NCBI GenBank assembly: GCA_913058245.1
Contig: CAJXQJ010000009.1
Coordinates: forward strand, 1 to 64,000
Reading direction: 5' to 3'
Source of the DNA: an uncultured Colwellia sp.
Lineage (GTDB): Bacteria; Pseudomonadota; Gammaproteobacteria; Enterobacterales; Alteromonadaceae
DNA: 64,000 bases
The position numbers were made by a program, and so were the translations under genes. Below, one piece after another: positions 10,809 to 20,224 of this stretch; within the stretch, counting starts at the first letter, position 1; each line of letters begins with the position of its first letter. Under the pieces are notes generated by a model. The model worked only from the letters and a program-made list of their open reading frames with translations. It did not search any database and had not been told where the DNA came from.

Positions 10809-12394
10809 AATTTGCCCTCACCGTCATTAGCATAAAAGCGTGCAACAACAGCGCGTTCATCGTAGTACTGTTTTTGCTGACCAAAAATAATATAGTCTTC
10901 ATGACCTTTTCCTGCACACAGCACCACGTCATCGGCGCTGGCATTGTGTAATGCAGTTAAAACAGCTTGTTCTCTATCTAAAATTTTCATGACATTTTCA
11001 GTTGTCGATAAGCCAGCTATGATTGTTTGTGCTATTGCTTCAGGGTTTTCAGTACGCGGATTATCATTAGTTATGATAATACTGTCTGCTTTTTGTTCCG
11101 CTACTTGCGCCATTTGCACACGTTTACCAACATCACGATCACCACCACAACCAAATACAACCCAAAGCTTGCCTCGACAATGCAAACGACAAGCATCAAG
11201 TGCACTCGATAACGCATCAGGCGTATGAGCGTAATCAACCACAGCCGTAGGTTTTTCACTGCCTGTAAAGGCTTCCATTCGGCCGATTATCGCAGAAATA
11301 TTTTTTACCGCTTTGGCAAGCTCAGTTAAGGCAATATTCTCAATCATTAATACCGCGATAGCGGCGAGTAAATTTTCAACATTAAAGTCGCCAAGTAACT
11401 TACTCGTGATCTCGCATTGCCCACGCTCGGTATGCAGCTGAAAGCTCACGCCATTACTATGATGTTTAATATTTTTAGCTAGCACAAATCGAGGATAGCT
11501 TTGAATGCTTTCATTTCGGCCATATACCACCAACGGTTGCATTGACGGCCAGTTTTTCAGCCAAGTTTGAGCTTGAGTATCACCGGCATTGATGACCGCA
11601 ACTTGTTTAGCATTCTGTGAGAATATCGCCCGCTTAGCCTCAGCATAAGCCGCCATAGTATTATGAAAATCTAGATGATCGCGTGTTAAATTGGTATAAA
11701 CCGCAACATTAAATAATTCAGCGATAACACGCTTTTGTGCCAGTGCATGTGAGGACACTTCCATGGCAACATCAGAAGTATCTTGCTCAGCAAACTGCGC
11801 CAACAGTTGATGAAGTTGCGTTGCCCCAGGAGTGGTATTTTCAATCGTCTGCAAATTCGAAAGTTTACCGGCGCCTGTAGTGCCTATTACTGCACAGTTT
11901 TTTCTACATTCATCAAGTAAATTGGCAATAATTTGGCTAGTGCTGGTTTTACCGTTGGTGCCAGTAATACCAATAATATTGAGGGATTGCTGCGGCATGC
12001 CATAAAATGCTTTTGCCACCGCAAATAAGTTATCATTTAACTGATAATATCGTAGAACTGGCACAACGTTAGCTGTGCTTGTTTCATGCCAGTGTAATTG
12101 TCCATGCTCTGAAGCATTTTGCGTTTCTTCCAACACCATAGCACACCCTGTATCTATGGCTTGCTCAACATACTGTCGACCGTCTTGTACCGTGCCAACA
12201 ACAGCACAAAAAACATCGCCGGCGTTTAAAGCGCGAGTATCATTGACTAAAATGGCACTCGACTGGTTCGCAAGCATTTGCCTAAGCTGCGAATATTCTT
12301 GTGGCGCTAGTGCTATTTCAGCAACCGATAACACAGCATCAATGGCTGATAATAAAGTTGGGCGATTATAAACGCGTAAAGCGTGATCAGACAT
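10805..12394 (-). CDS. murE: UDP-MurNAc-dipeptide--meso-diaminopimelate ligase
   Basis: MurE adds the third stem residue. The ATP loop GITGTNGKTSTSQ sits near residue 145, and the C-terminal domain contains DNPRTE. In this family DNPR marks meso-diaminopimelate specificity, as expected for a Gram-negative wall. Other signatures are TTPGATQLHQLL and VDYAHTPDAL. The frame extends to 12421 within ftsI, but the ATG at 12394 has an AAGGAG ribosome-binding site and overlaps ftsI by only eight bases, giving 529 residues. About 20-30 residues more than E. coli MurE are scattered through it. Confidence 0.96.
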   Translation of the reverse strand: MSDHALRVYNRPTLLSAIDAVLSVAEIALAPQEYSQLRQMLANQSSAILVNDTRALNAGDVFCAVVGTVQDGRQYVEQAIDTGCAMVLEETQNASEHGQLHWHETSTANVVPVLRYYQLNDNLFAVAKAFYGMPQQSLNIIGITGTNGKTSTSQIIANLLDECRKNCAVIGTTGAGKLSNLQTIENTTPGATQLHQLLAQFAEQDTSDVAMEVSSHALAQKRVIAELFNVAVYTNLTRDHLDFHNTMAAYAEAKRAIFSQNAKQVAVINAGDTQAQTWLKNWPSMQPLVVYGRNESIQSYPRFVLAKNIKHHSNGVSFQLHTERGQCEITSKLLGDFNVENLLAAIAVLMIENIALTELAKAVKNISAIIGRMEAFTGSEKPTAVVDYAHTPDALSSALDACRLHCRGKLWVVFGCGGDRDVGKRVQMAQVAEQKADSIIITNDNPRTENPEAIAQTIIAGLSTTENVMKILDREQAVLTALHNASADDVVLCAGKGHEDYIIFGQQKQYYDERAVVARFYANDGEGKL

Positions 12395-14156
12395 GGTCAC
12401 GCTCCTTATGGGATTTCTCAAATTGTTGCTCTGTTGGCAGTGAGGATATTATTGAATTCGCATCAGGCGGAACATTCAGCAACCGCAGTGCTCCTTTCAT
12501 GATTCTGGAAAACACCGGCGCTGCAACTTCACCGCCATGATATAAATCACCACCGGGATCATCAATAACCACCACCACAGCAATTTCAGGATTAGAAATA
12601 GGTGCTACGCCGGCAAATAAGCCAACATAATCGTTACCATAACCGCCAGCAAACGCTTTGATTGCCGTACCACTTTTACCGCCGACACGATAACCATCGA
12701 CTTTTGCAACGGTATATTGCTCATTCACCACATGTTCAAGCATTTCTACAACATTTTGACTGTGTTCTTGCGAGAAAATTCGCTCACTTTCATCAGCAAG
12801 CTCACTACCCTTTGGCTGCTTTAATATTGTTAATGGTTTCTTCAAACCGCCGTTGCCTAGTGTTGAATAAAAACGGGCTAATTGTATCGGCGTAATTGCA
12901 ACTCCATGCCCCCAAGATAAGGTCGCTAATTCAAATTTTGACCAGCGAGATCTATCATGCATCATGCCCGAACTTTCGCCCACTAAGCCAGTTCCTGTAT
13001 CTTCTGAAAAGCCAGCATCAAAAAACTTATCAATTAAATAATCTTTCGGTACTGATAACGCCAGCTTAGTAGTGCCCATATTAGAAGAGTGTACTAATAA
13101 TTCTGGCAAGGTAATTTTTCCTAAATACCGAGGATCAGCAACGCGGCTGCCACCTAAACGCATCCATCCTGGATAAGTATCAACAATACTGTCTTTTTCA
13201 ACACTACCAAACTCTAACGCGGTTAATACCGTTAGTGGCTTCATGGTTGAACCAGGCTCATAAATGTCGGTAATGGCGCGATTACGAAAACGATGAATAG
13301 CAACACCTGCACGATTGTTTGGGTTGTATGACGGACTATTTACTAGCGCTAATACTTCACCGGTATGCACATTGGTAACAACAGCAGAGCCAGACGTTGC
13401 TTTAAAGGCTTTTACCGCACCTTTAAGTTCACTATAAGCCAATGCTTGAATACGTTGATCAATACTTAAAATAATGTCTTTTGGTGGCGTTGACTCTTTT
13501 ACTGATAGAATTTCAATTTTTCTACCTTTCGCGTCTTTACGATATTTTTTTTCGCCATTTTCACCAGTTAATAACTGATCATAAACACGTTCAACGCCTT
13601 CAATACCTTTATCATCAACATTGGTAAAACCAACAACATGCGAACTAATTTCACCTGCAGGATAAAAACGTTTCGATTCTTTACGTAGATGTATACCTGG
13701 AATTTTTAATTCACGAATATAATTTGCCATCGCAGGTGCAACTTTACGCTCAATATAAACAAAACGCTTATTAGGATTTTTTGTTACTCGAACTTTTAAC
13801 TTATTAACATTCTGTCCAAGCACATCAGCTAGCGCTTGCCAGTGTTTGTCCATGGTTAGTGCATTACTTTCGAAGATGATCTTTGGATCCGCCCACACCG
13901 TTTCTACGGGTACGCTAATTGCTAGTTCATGACCGTTTCGGTCAACAATAGAACCACGTTGTACCGTTTTAGTGTTAGTACGCAATGAGCGGTTATCACC
14001 CTGCTTTTTTAACATGTCAGGCTCAATCACTTGAATATAAGCTGTACGTGCCATTAAACCAGCGTAAATCAGCACAACCGCCGCTAACACAACGTAAAAA
14101 CGCCATGCTACGGTGTTCGGTTTAAACTGTGCTGATTTCTTCACTGCTCTATTCAT
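12387..14156 (-). CDS. ftsI: Septal peptidoglycan transpeptidase FtsI (PBP3)
   Basis: FtsI crosslinks septal peptidoglycan in partnership with FtsW. The 589 residues show a short cytoplasmic tail, one membrane helix (about 20-40), a pedestal domain with RGSIVDRNG near 67, and a penicillin-binding transpeptidase domain. Its catalytic motifs are intact: SxxK as STMK at 303-306, SSN at 357-359 and KSGT at 494-497. The ATG at 14156 lies nine bases after the ftsL stop. Confidence 0.97.
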   Translation of the reverse strand: MNRAVKKSAQFKPNTVAWRFYVVLAAVVLIYAGLMARTAYIQVIEPDMLKKQGDNRSLRTNTKTVQRGSIVDRNGHELAISVPVETVWADPKIIFESNALTMDKHWQALADVLGQNVNKLKVRVTKNPNKRFVYIERKVAPAMANYIRELKIPGIHLRKESKRFYPAGEISSHVVGFTNVDDKGIEGVERVYDQLLTGENGEKKYRKDAKGRKIEILSVKESTPPKDIILSIDQRIQALAYSELKGAVKAFKATSGSAVVTNVHTGEVLALVNSPSYNPNNRAGVAIHRFRNRAITDIYEPGSTMKPLTVLTALEFGSVEKDSIVDTYPGWMRLGGSRVADPRYLGKITLPELLVHSSNMGTTKLALSVPKDYLIDKFFDAGFSEDTGTGLVGESSGMMHDRSRWSKFELATLSWGHGVAITPIQLARFYSTLGNGGLKKPLTILKQPKGSELADESERIFSQEHSQNVVEMLEHVVNEQYTVAKVDGYRVGGKSGTAIKAFAGGYGNDYVGLFAGVAPISNPEIAVVVVIDDPGGDLYHGGEVAAPVFSRIMKGALRLLNVPPDANSIISSLPTEQQFEKSHKERDHV

Positions 14157-14165
14157 ATAAATAAA

Positions 14166-14480
14166 TTATGGTAATTTTAGAATGATTTCCGAATTCGCAT
14201 CCGGTCTGGTCATATTTAGCTGCTTTTCAGCCTTACTTTCTATCGCGCTATGCTCTGCTAAACTGTTTTGTTCGAGTAACAAGTTACGCCACTCATTTTC
14301 CAGTGCGTCACGCTCAGTCAATAACATTTCAATTTTACTGGTTGTTTGGCGATTTAAATGGGTGAAATAAATCACCGAAAACGCCGAAACAATAACTAAA
14401 AATAAAATGCCATAAATCAATAAATGGCGTTGAATGTCATGCCATATATCTAGTGCTAACACAACTTTCTTGGTTGCCAT
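14166..14480 (-). CDS. ftsL: Cell division protein FtsL
   Basis: FtsL is a small bitopic protein that forms a periplasmic coiled coil with FtsB, binds FtsQ and activates FtsWI. The 104-residue product has one membrane helix (about residues 19-41) followed by a heptad-like region rich in Leu, Glu and Asn, then a conserved-looking tail with MTRPD. FtsL is poorly conserved in sequence. The call rests on this topology, length and location between rsmH and ftsI. Confidence 0.92.
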   Translation of the reverse strand: MATKKVVLALDIWHDIQRHLLIYGILFLVIVSAFSVIYFTHLNRQTTSKIEMLLTERDALENEWRNLLLEQNSLAEHSAIESKAEKQLNMTRPDANSEIILKLP

Positions 14481-14495
14481 TTTAGAGCACCATTA

Positions 14496-15437
14496 TTAAC
14501 GTGCTAATCTCTCTGCAACTCGTAATACTGAGCTACGTGAGCGCACATTCTCTGCTACTTCATTTTTTGTAGGCTTCAGTTTTTTGCCTACTAACGCTAA
14601 ACTTTTGCCTTTATTCAGCTCTTCTTCGCTGATAGGTAAACCACGTGGCACCTTTTTCGCCTGTGAATGCTTCTTCATAAACTGTTTAACTAATCTATCT
14701 TCAAGCGAATGAAAACTGATCACAGTTAAACGACCACCTTCTCTAAGTACCGCTAAAGAGGCGGCTAAGGCTTTCTCAATTTGCTCTAATTCACTGTTAA
14801 TATACATACGAATCGCCTGAAAACTGCGCGTTGCCGGATGTTTTTTAATTTCACGTTGCGGTGCCGTTTTCTTGATCAAAGCTGCTAGCTGTCCAGTTCT
14901 GATTAATGGATTTTCTTCACGCTCATCAACAATGGCATTCGCAATGCGCCAAGCATGCTTTTCTTCGCCAAAGGTACGTAAAACCCAAGTGATGTCTTCA
15001 ACATCCGCAACAGCCAACCACTGCGCCGCTGTTTGACCACGACTGGTATCCATTCTCATATCTAATGGACCATCTTTCATAAAGCTAAAGCCACGCTCTG
15101 CTTCATCAAGCTGAGGTGACGAAACACCTAAATCTAATAAAATGCCATCAACTTTTTCCACCAGCTGATGTTTTTCAACAATATTTTGCAACTCAGCAAA
15201 ACCAAAATGCTCAATAACAAATCTTTTGTCATCAGCATATTTTTCTGCTGCAGCAATGGCAGTAGGATCTCTATCTATGGCGATTAAGCGACCATTTTCA
15301 CCTAAATGCTCTAAGATCAAACCTGAATGACCACCACGACCAAAGGTACAATCGATATAAACACCATCAGGCTTTATCGCCAAGCCAGTGATCGATTCTT
15401 CAAGTAATACGGAAATATGTGATTTATCTTGTTGCAT
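14496..15437 (-). CDS. rsmH: 16S rRNA m4C1402 methyltransferase RsmH (MraW)
   Basis: RsmH N4-methylates C1402 in the decoding centre of 16S rRNA using S-adenosylmethionine. In 313 residues the SAM motif is [13 protein letters not shown], and further family signatures are [28 protein letters not shown] and [17 protein letters not shown]. The C-terminus ends with [15 protein letters not shown], as in most RsmH proteins. It lies 49 bases after mraZ and 15 bases before ftsL. Confidence 0.97.
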   Translation of the reverse strand: MQQDKSHISVLLEESITGLAIKPDGVYIDCTFGRGGHSGLILEHLGENGRLIAIDRDPTAIAAAEKYADDKRFVIEHFGFAELQNIVEKHQLVEKVDGILLDLGVSSPQLDEAERGFSFMKDGPLDMRMDTSRGQTAAQWLAVADVEDITWVLRTFGEEKHAWRIANAIVDEREENPLIRTGQLAALIKKTAPQREIKKHPATRSFQAIRMYINSELEQIEKALAASLAVLREGGRLTVISFHSLEDRLVKQFMKKHSQAKKVPRGLPISEEELNKGKSLALVGKKLKPTKNEVAENVRSRSSVLRVAERLAR

Positions 15438-15486
15438 TAGATTTTATCAACGCTCTTTGGTTTTCATTAATGTCATTCACTGATTA

Positions 15487-15945
15487 TCATAAAGATAAAT
15501 CAAGTAAGCGTTCAGTCAGCTCTATTTCACCTGATTGAATTTTTGCAATACCTTGCTGCATTTGTGCTTGCCACGCAGCTTCGCTCCAAATTTCAAATTT
15601 TCGAAGTTGGCCAACCAACATTAAGCTTTTTTCTAAGCCTGCATGCTGGCGTAAAGGGCCATTAATGAGTAAGCGACCACTTTTATCAACTTCGCAATCT
15701 GACGCATTTCCCAACAATACTTGCTGTAATAGCCGTTCTTGCGGATTCATGCTCGATAAATTACAAAGTTTTAATTCAATTTCTTCCCATTCGGGTAGCG
15801 GATATAACAATAAACACGGGTGTTGAATATCAACAGTACAGACCATTTTTCCTTGGCAATCGGCCATAAGCTCTTCGCGATACCTCGTTGGTATCGTTAT
15901 GCGATTTTTACTATCGAGCGTTATTGCGCTTGCGCCTCTATACAT
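15487..15945 (-). CDS. mraZ: Transcriptional regulator MraZ
   Basis: MraZ is an AbrB-fold DNA-binding protein that assembles into rings and represses its own dcw promoter in E. coli. The 152-residue product begins MYRGASAITLDSKNRITIPTRYR, the first of two swapped-hairpin repeats. The second repeat is around CEVDKSGRLLINGPLR. It is the first gene of the cluster. Three properly spaced GTGG boxes lie just upstream, so the autoregulatory circuit looks intact. Confidence 0.96.
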   Translation of the reverse strand: MYRGASAITLDSKNRITIPTRYREELMADCQGKMVCTVDIQHPCLLLYPLPEWEEIELKLCNLSSMNPQERLLQQVLLGNASDCEVDKSGRLLINGPLRQHAGLEKSLMLVGQLRKFEIWSEAAWQAQMQQGIAKIQSGEIELTERLLDLSL

Positions 15946-15977
15946 AATCCGTTTTATTATTTTGGGATCTTTGATGA

Positions 15978-16002
15978 TCCACTATTTCCCACTTTTTCCC
16001 AC
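15978..16002 (-). promoter_or_regulatory. MraZ operator: three GTGGG-type boxes at 10-bp spacing
   Basis: Read on the minus strand, GTGGGA occurs at 16002-15997 and again at 15992-15987, with a third GTGGA at 15982-15978. Each start is exactly ten bases from the next. MraZ is known to bind direct repeats of this kind between its promoter and gene. The boxes lie 33-57 bases upstream of the mraZ ATG and just downstream of the predicted -10, as expected for repression. Confidence 0.85.
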
Positions 16003-16010
16003 ATTGATAC

Positions 16011-16040
16011 AGTTTAGTGAGTAAAGCAAACTTATGTCAA
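16011..16040 (-). promoter_or_regulatory. Probable mraZ/dcw promoter
   Basis: On the minus strand a perfect -35 TTGACA (16040-16035) is followed after 18 bases by TAAACT (16016-16011), a four-of-six match to the -10 consensus. The MraZ boxes follow immediately. Position and motif quality make this the best candidate promoter for the dcw operon. No start-site data are available from sequence alone. The remaining 200 bases up to fbpC show nothing else I recognise. Confidence 0.65.
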
Positions 16041-16240
16041 GCAAAGTTTTCGTAATTTAATTTAACGGATCGCCTAGAAAATAAAGGCTTAGAGGGAAGT
16101 TAATGAAATTGTGGGCTTTTGTGGATCTGTTACCCAATTTAGCCTCAAAATTTAATTATTTTTACCATAATGAGCTAGGTCACTGTCACAAATTGGCGAC
16201 AACAGGAGATAAAATTCCCATAAATGTGTAAATAAAGAAC

Positions 16241-17338
16241 TTACTCGGTTGGATATAAAAGAAATTGTCCGTCATGTAACTCAATTGCTAAGGCTTGACC
16301 CAAACTAAATAATTGTTCGCTGTAAAAGCTCAGCTGAGTAAAAGCCAATGGCGAAGATTGTTCAATACTATTGAGCAGGTAATGATACCCCTGCTCAGTT
16401 ACGCCAATATGTTCAATGACAACATTATTCGCTTGTGAAGTAGATAACTTAATATCATTTGGTTTAACCAATAATTGGTAATTAGCATGATTAGCGATAC
16501 TTAATAGCCCACTAATATTACTAATAGCGGTTTCAGCAATATTGCCGATAGCACTATTAAGTTGTATTAACTCCTGTGATGATTGTGCTTTCACAGGCAG
16601 CCAACTACCTAATTGTAAAAAGTCAGCCACTTGCCAGCTGCTTGGTTGTTGACAAACTTTTGCGGGCGCGCCAACCTGTAAAACTTGCCCTTGGTGCATT
16701 ACGGCAATTTTATCAGCAAAGGTAAAAACTTCATCTTTATTGTGGGTGACAAAAATGGCGGTCATGTCTAGGCGTTTAAGAAGCTGCCTGATTTCAATCA
16801 TCAACTCATTACGTAATCGAGCATCAATGTTGGAAAAAGGCTCATCTAACAATAATAGACTTGGCTGCGGTGCGAGCGCTCGTGCAATAGCAACGCGCTG
16901 CTGTTGACCACCAGATAACTGATGTGGAAAACGCGTCGCATACTCGCTGAGTTCAAGTAAGTCTAACAGTTCCTGACAACGCTGCTGTTGTGCAGTTTTG
17001 CTCAATTTTTTAATACCGAAACAAATATTTTCAGTTACTGAAAGATGAGGAAATAACGCATAGTCTTGGAAAATCATACCAATATTACGCGCTTCAGCCG
17101 GGAGCATATTTTTCAGAGAAATATGCAGCGGTGATTTATCAACTGCACTAATAGTAATTTCGCCGTCTGATTGCTCAATAAAGCCGGCTAAGGTGTTAAG
17201 TAGAGTGGTTTTACCGCAACCGCTTGGGCCAACTAAGCCTAATATTTCTCCTCGCTTTAGCGACAACTCAACGCCAGATAAAATCGATTTGTTTTGCAAT
17301 TTAACCGCTACATTGTCAATTTTGATCAGTTCGTTCAC
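16241..17338 (-). CDS. fbpC: Ferric iron ABC importer, ATP-binding protein
   Basis: This is the ATPase of a periplasmic-binding-protein-dependent Fe(III) importer. Walker A is GPSGCGKTTLLN, the signature is LSGGQQQRVAIARAL and Walker B is LLLLDEPFSNID, with the H-loop in FVTHNKDEVF. After the roughly 235-residue ATPase core, 365 residues in total allow a C-terminal TOBE-like regulatory domain, as in FbpC. The start overlaps the permease stop by four bases, so the A-B-C order is one transcription unit. The gene symbol follows Neisseria/Haemophilus usage. Confidence 0.88.
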   Translation of the reverse strand: MNELIKIDNVAVKLQNKSILSGVELSLKRGEILGLVGPSGCGKTTLLNTLAGFIEQSDGEITISAVDKSPLHISLKNMLPAEARNIGMIFQDYALFPHLSVTENICFGIKKLSKTAQQQRCQELLDLLELSEYATRFPHQLSGGQQQRVAIARALAPQPSLLLLDEPFSNIDARLRNELMIEIRQLLKRLDMTAIFVTHNKDEVFTFADKIAVMHQGQVLQVGAPAKVCQQPSSWQVADFLQLGSWLPVKAQSSQELIQLNSAIGNIAETAISNISGLLSIANHANYQLLVKPNDIKLSTSQANNVVIEHIGVTEQGYHYLLNSIEQSSPLAFTQLSFYSEQLFSLGQALAIELHDGQFLLYPTE

Positions 17339-18963
17339 TTGTTATCCTTTTGACGATTAAGAAAAATAATAGGTAAGAGACCAAATAACACAATTAATAT
17401 AGCACCTAAGGCCCCTTGCTCTAATTGTTCATCTGAAATAAGTTGGTAAACCTGTGTGCTTAAGGTTTCAAAATTAAACGGTCGAAGCAACAGTACTGCT
17501 GGTAGTTCTTTCATCGCTTCAACAAACACTAGCAACCAGGCAACAAAAATAGAAGATTTCAAAAGCGGTAAATGAACACGAAAAACCGTTGGCAATAATT
17601 TTATGCCTAAACTGGCTGGTGCTAAATCTAACGACTTGGGAATTTGCCCTACACCGGCTGAAATTGTGCCATTGGCAATCGCTGAAAACCTCACCACATA
17701 AGCAAAAATAATAGCAAAGACAGTTCCAGAAAGGATCAACCCTGGCGGTTTTATAGCAAAATACTTTGCGAGATCATTTATCATATGATCCAACGGGCCA
17801 AATGTCGCTAACATCGCCATCGCTAAAACTGTCCCTGGAATTGCATACCCAAAGCCAGAAATTTGCAATGGTAGCATGCGCCCTTTGCTATGATGTAAAC
17901 GATAAAATAACCCCAAAAACAATGCTACTAATGTTGCAATGGTGGCGCTATAGGTTGCCACAGTAATGCTATTTTTACCTGTCTCAATCAGGCTAAGTAG
18001 TTGCTGAAAGTCTGAATAATCCAGTGCCATTACAATAAGTAAAGCAAGCGGTAGTAAAAAGCCAGTAATCACTAATCCCCAACAAAATACACTTGCTAAC
18101 ACCTGTTGCGGCAAAGAAAGCTTTTTTATTTCTTGTTCTGTATTGGGACGAGAAGATTGATGTCGCTGACCTGCTCTTGCTTTTTGTTCAGCTACCACAA
18201 CAAACAGAACTAACAACATCAGCATACTTGCTAGTGCATTAGCGGCAGGAAAGTCTCCATACCCCAGCCAAGTATCATAAATTGCCGTGGTTAGGGTATT
18301 AACAGCAAAATACTGTACTGTAGCAAAATCAGCTAAAGTTTCCATAATCACTAAGGTTAGCGATATAGCGATAGCTGGTCGTGCTAATGGCAGCGCTATT
18401 TGATAAAAGCTTTGCTTTTCATTACATCCAAGTAACCTACTAGCACGCAATAAGTTTCTATCTTGATTTTCAAACGCAGTGCGAGTCAACATATAAACAT
18501 AAGGAAATAGTACGAGAGCAATAACAACAGCCGCACCACCTATGGTTCTAATATCGAAAAAATAGTAATCACTTGGAGACTGCCAACCAAAGCATGCGCG
18601 TAAAAAGCGTTGAACTGGGCCGGCATAATCAAATAAATCGGTATAAAGGTAGGCAACTAAGTACGCGGGCATAGCTAGCGGTAACATAAGCAACCAACGT
18701 AATTGCTTTGCCATATAAACATTAGTTTGGCTAACAAGTACTGCCGCCGGCACACCAAAAAATAAGGTTAATATGGCAACTAAAAAGCCTAAAATTAAGG
18801 TGTTGCTAATGTATTCAGGCAATACCGTTGACCATAAATGTGTAAATAGCACAGTTGAAGCATTAGCACCTGCAACCACCATCACCACTATCGGCGCCAT
18901 GAGTGCTAATGCAAAAAACCAGCTAGAGAACTTCCAGCTGGTACTTTTATTACCTGTTATCAC
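17335..18963 (-). CDS. fbpB: Ferric iron ABC importer, fused permease
   Basis: The 542-residue membrane protein contains two BPD-type permease halves and about twelve hydrophobic helices, the arrangement seen in FbpB/HitB iron transporters. Conserved EAA-like loops are recognisable around LLRASRLLGCNEKQSFYQIALPL in the first half and LDLAPASLGIKLLPTVFRVHLPL in the second. It lies 36 bases after fbpA and overlaps fbpC by four bases. Substrate is inferred from the neighbours and from the Fur site upstream of fbpA. Confidence 0.88.
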   Translation of the reverse strand: MITGNKSTSWKFSSWFFALALMAPIVVMVVAGANASTVLFTHLWSTVLPEYISNTLILGFLVAILTLFFGVPAAVLVSQTNVYMAKQLRWLLMLPLAMPAYLVAYLYTDLFDYAGPVQRFLRACFGWQSPSDYYFFDIRTIGGAAVVIALVLFPYVYMLTRTAFENQDRNLLRASRLLGCNEKQSFYQIALPLARPAIAISLTLVIMETLADFATVQYFAVNTLTTAIYDTWLGYGDFPAANALASMLMLLVLFVVVAEQKARAGQRHQSSRPNTEQEIKKLSLPQQVLASVFCWGLVITGFLLPLALLIVMALDYSDFQQLLSLIETGKNSITVATYSATIATLVALFLGLFYRLHHSKGRMLPLQISGFGYAIPGTVLAMAMLATFGPLDHMINDLAKYFAIKPPGLILSGTVFAIIFAYVVRFSAIANGTISAGVGQIPKSLDLAPASLGIKLLPTVFRVHLPLLKSSIFVAWLLVFVEAMKELPAVLLLRPFNFETLSTQVYQLISDEQLEQGALGAILIVLFGLLPIIFLNRQKDNK

Positions 18964-18999
18964 AATAGAGAACTTTAAATATTGTTAATCAATAGTGAG

Positions 19000-20013
19000 T
19001 TATAAGTCGAATTTTGCTTTATCTAATAAGGTCAGTGCTGCTTTTCTATGCTTGGCAATGGTTTCTAATGATAAATTATCAGCCTTAAATTCGCCCCAAG
19101 ACGCAACACGCTCTGACCATTTTACGCCATCACGTACCGGATATTCCATATTAGTTTCTGCATACATTTGCTGTGCTTGCTCAGATACTAAAAATTCCAT
19201 TAGCGCTAAAGCATTAGCTTTATTTGGCGCATACTTTGCCATTGCTACACCAGAAATATTTACGTGTGCACCACGATTATCCTGATTTGGGAAGTTTATA
19301 TTAACCGCTTCAGCCCATACTTGTTGATCTTTGTTGGTTTGCATTTTGCCGAAATAGTAGCTGTTACCAATAGCTAAATCACATAAATTTTGATGAATGG
19401 CTTGAACTTGACCACGGTCATTACCTTGTGGTTTACGCGCTAAATTAGTTTTTACACCTTCTAACCACTCTAGCGTTTTTGCTTCACCGTGAGTCGCAAT
19501 CATCGAAGAAACTAAAGCAACGTTATAAGCGTGTTTACCGCTACGTGTACATACACGACCTTTGTATTTAGGGTCTGCTAAATCTTCATAACTCAGCTCA
19601 ATATTACCTAACCGTTTAGCAGAATAAATATTTCGGACACGTGTCGTTAAGGCAAACCAAGTATCGTCATTTGCACGAAACTGTTCAGAAATAGCCTGCT
19701 CTAGTTTGTTTGAATCAACAGCTTGTAATAATGACTTATCATGTAATTCAACTAATCGGCTAATATCTGTAGTGAGTAAAACATCAGCAGGGCTATATTC
19801 ACCTTCTCTAGCTAAGCGTTCAGCCATACCCTTTTTGGCAAATACAACATTAACTTTAACGCCTGATTGTTTGGTAAATTCATCAAAAAGTGGCTTTACA
19901 AGAAAAGGTTGGCGATAGGAATAAACATTCACCTCTTCACTTGCTAACGCACTGTAACTTGTAGCCAATAACGTCACTAAAACAAGAAATGAAAAGCAAA
20001 TTTTATTTAACAT
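19000..20013 (-). CDS. fbpA: Periplasmic Fe(III)-binding protein
   Basis: The solute-binding component captures ferric iron in the periplasm and delivers it to the FbpB/FbpC pair. The 337-residue precursor has a signal peptide (hydrophobic residues 6-24, cleavage near ALASEE). The mature protein starts VNVYSYRQPFLVKPLFDEF, typical of the FbpA/FutA transferrin-like fold. A tyrosine pair in GNSYYFGKM is the expected iron-ligand site. The gene is first in the operon and lies about 90 bases downstream of a perfect Fur palindrome. Confidence 0.92.
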   Translation of the reverse strand: MLNKICFSFLVLVTLLATSYSALASEEVNVYSYRQPFLVKPLFDEFTKQSGVKVNVVFAKKGMAERLAREGEYSPADVLLTTDISRLVELHDKSLLQAVDSNKLEQAISEQFRANDDTWFALTTRVRNIYSAKRLGNIELSYEDLADPKYKGRVCTRSGKHAYNVALVSSMIATHGEAKTLEWLEGVKTNLARKPQGNDRGQVQAIHQNLCDLAIGNSYYFGKMQTNKDQQVWAEAVNINFPNQDNRGAHVNISGVAMAKYAPNKANALALMEFLVSEQAQQMYAETNMEYPVRDGVKWSERVASWGEFKADNLSLETIAKHRKAALTLLDKAKFDL

Positions 20014-20071
20014 GAAGCCCGCCTAAATAATTCAGAAAATGGTTTAAATTTGAATAACTAAATTTTCCGTC

Positions 20072-20100
20072 AGACTAATGAAGATAAGGGGTGGTGTCAA
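20072..20100 (-). promoter_or_regulatory. Possible fbpA promoter
   Basis: On the minus strand TTGACA (20100-20095) is followed after 17 bases by TAGTCT (20077-20072). The -35 is perfect and the -10 is weak. It lies just downstream of the Fur palindrome and about 60 bases before the fbpA start. Confidence 0.45.
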
Positions 20101-20106
20101 GGTTTT

Positions 20107-20121
20107 TGAGAATTATTCTCA
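20107..20121. promoter_or_regulatory. Fur-binding site upstream of fbpABC
   Basis: TGAGAATTATTCTCA is a perfect 7-1-7 inverted repeat. It differs from the canonical Fur core TGATAATNATTATCA at only one symmetric position per arm. It adjoins the -35 of the candidate fbpA promoter, where bound Fe-Fur would block transcription. The gene order and function support iron regulation. Confidence 0.85.
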
Positions 20122-20224
20122 TTTAACCTGATTTAGATTAAATATTTAAATGTGTATATGGGAAGGGAGGTTTGAAGTTACTTAACTATTTTGCAACTTC
20201 ACACCCTATAACTATTTTAAATTC

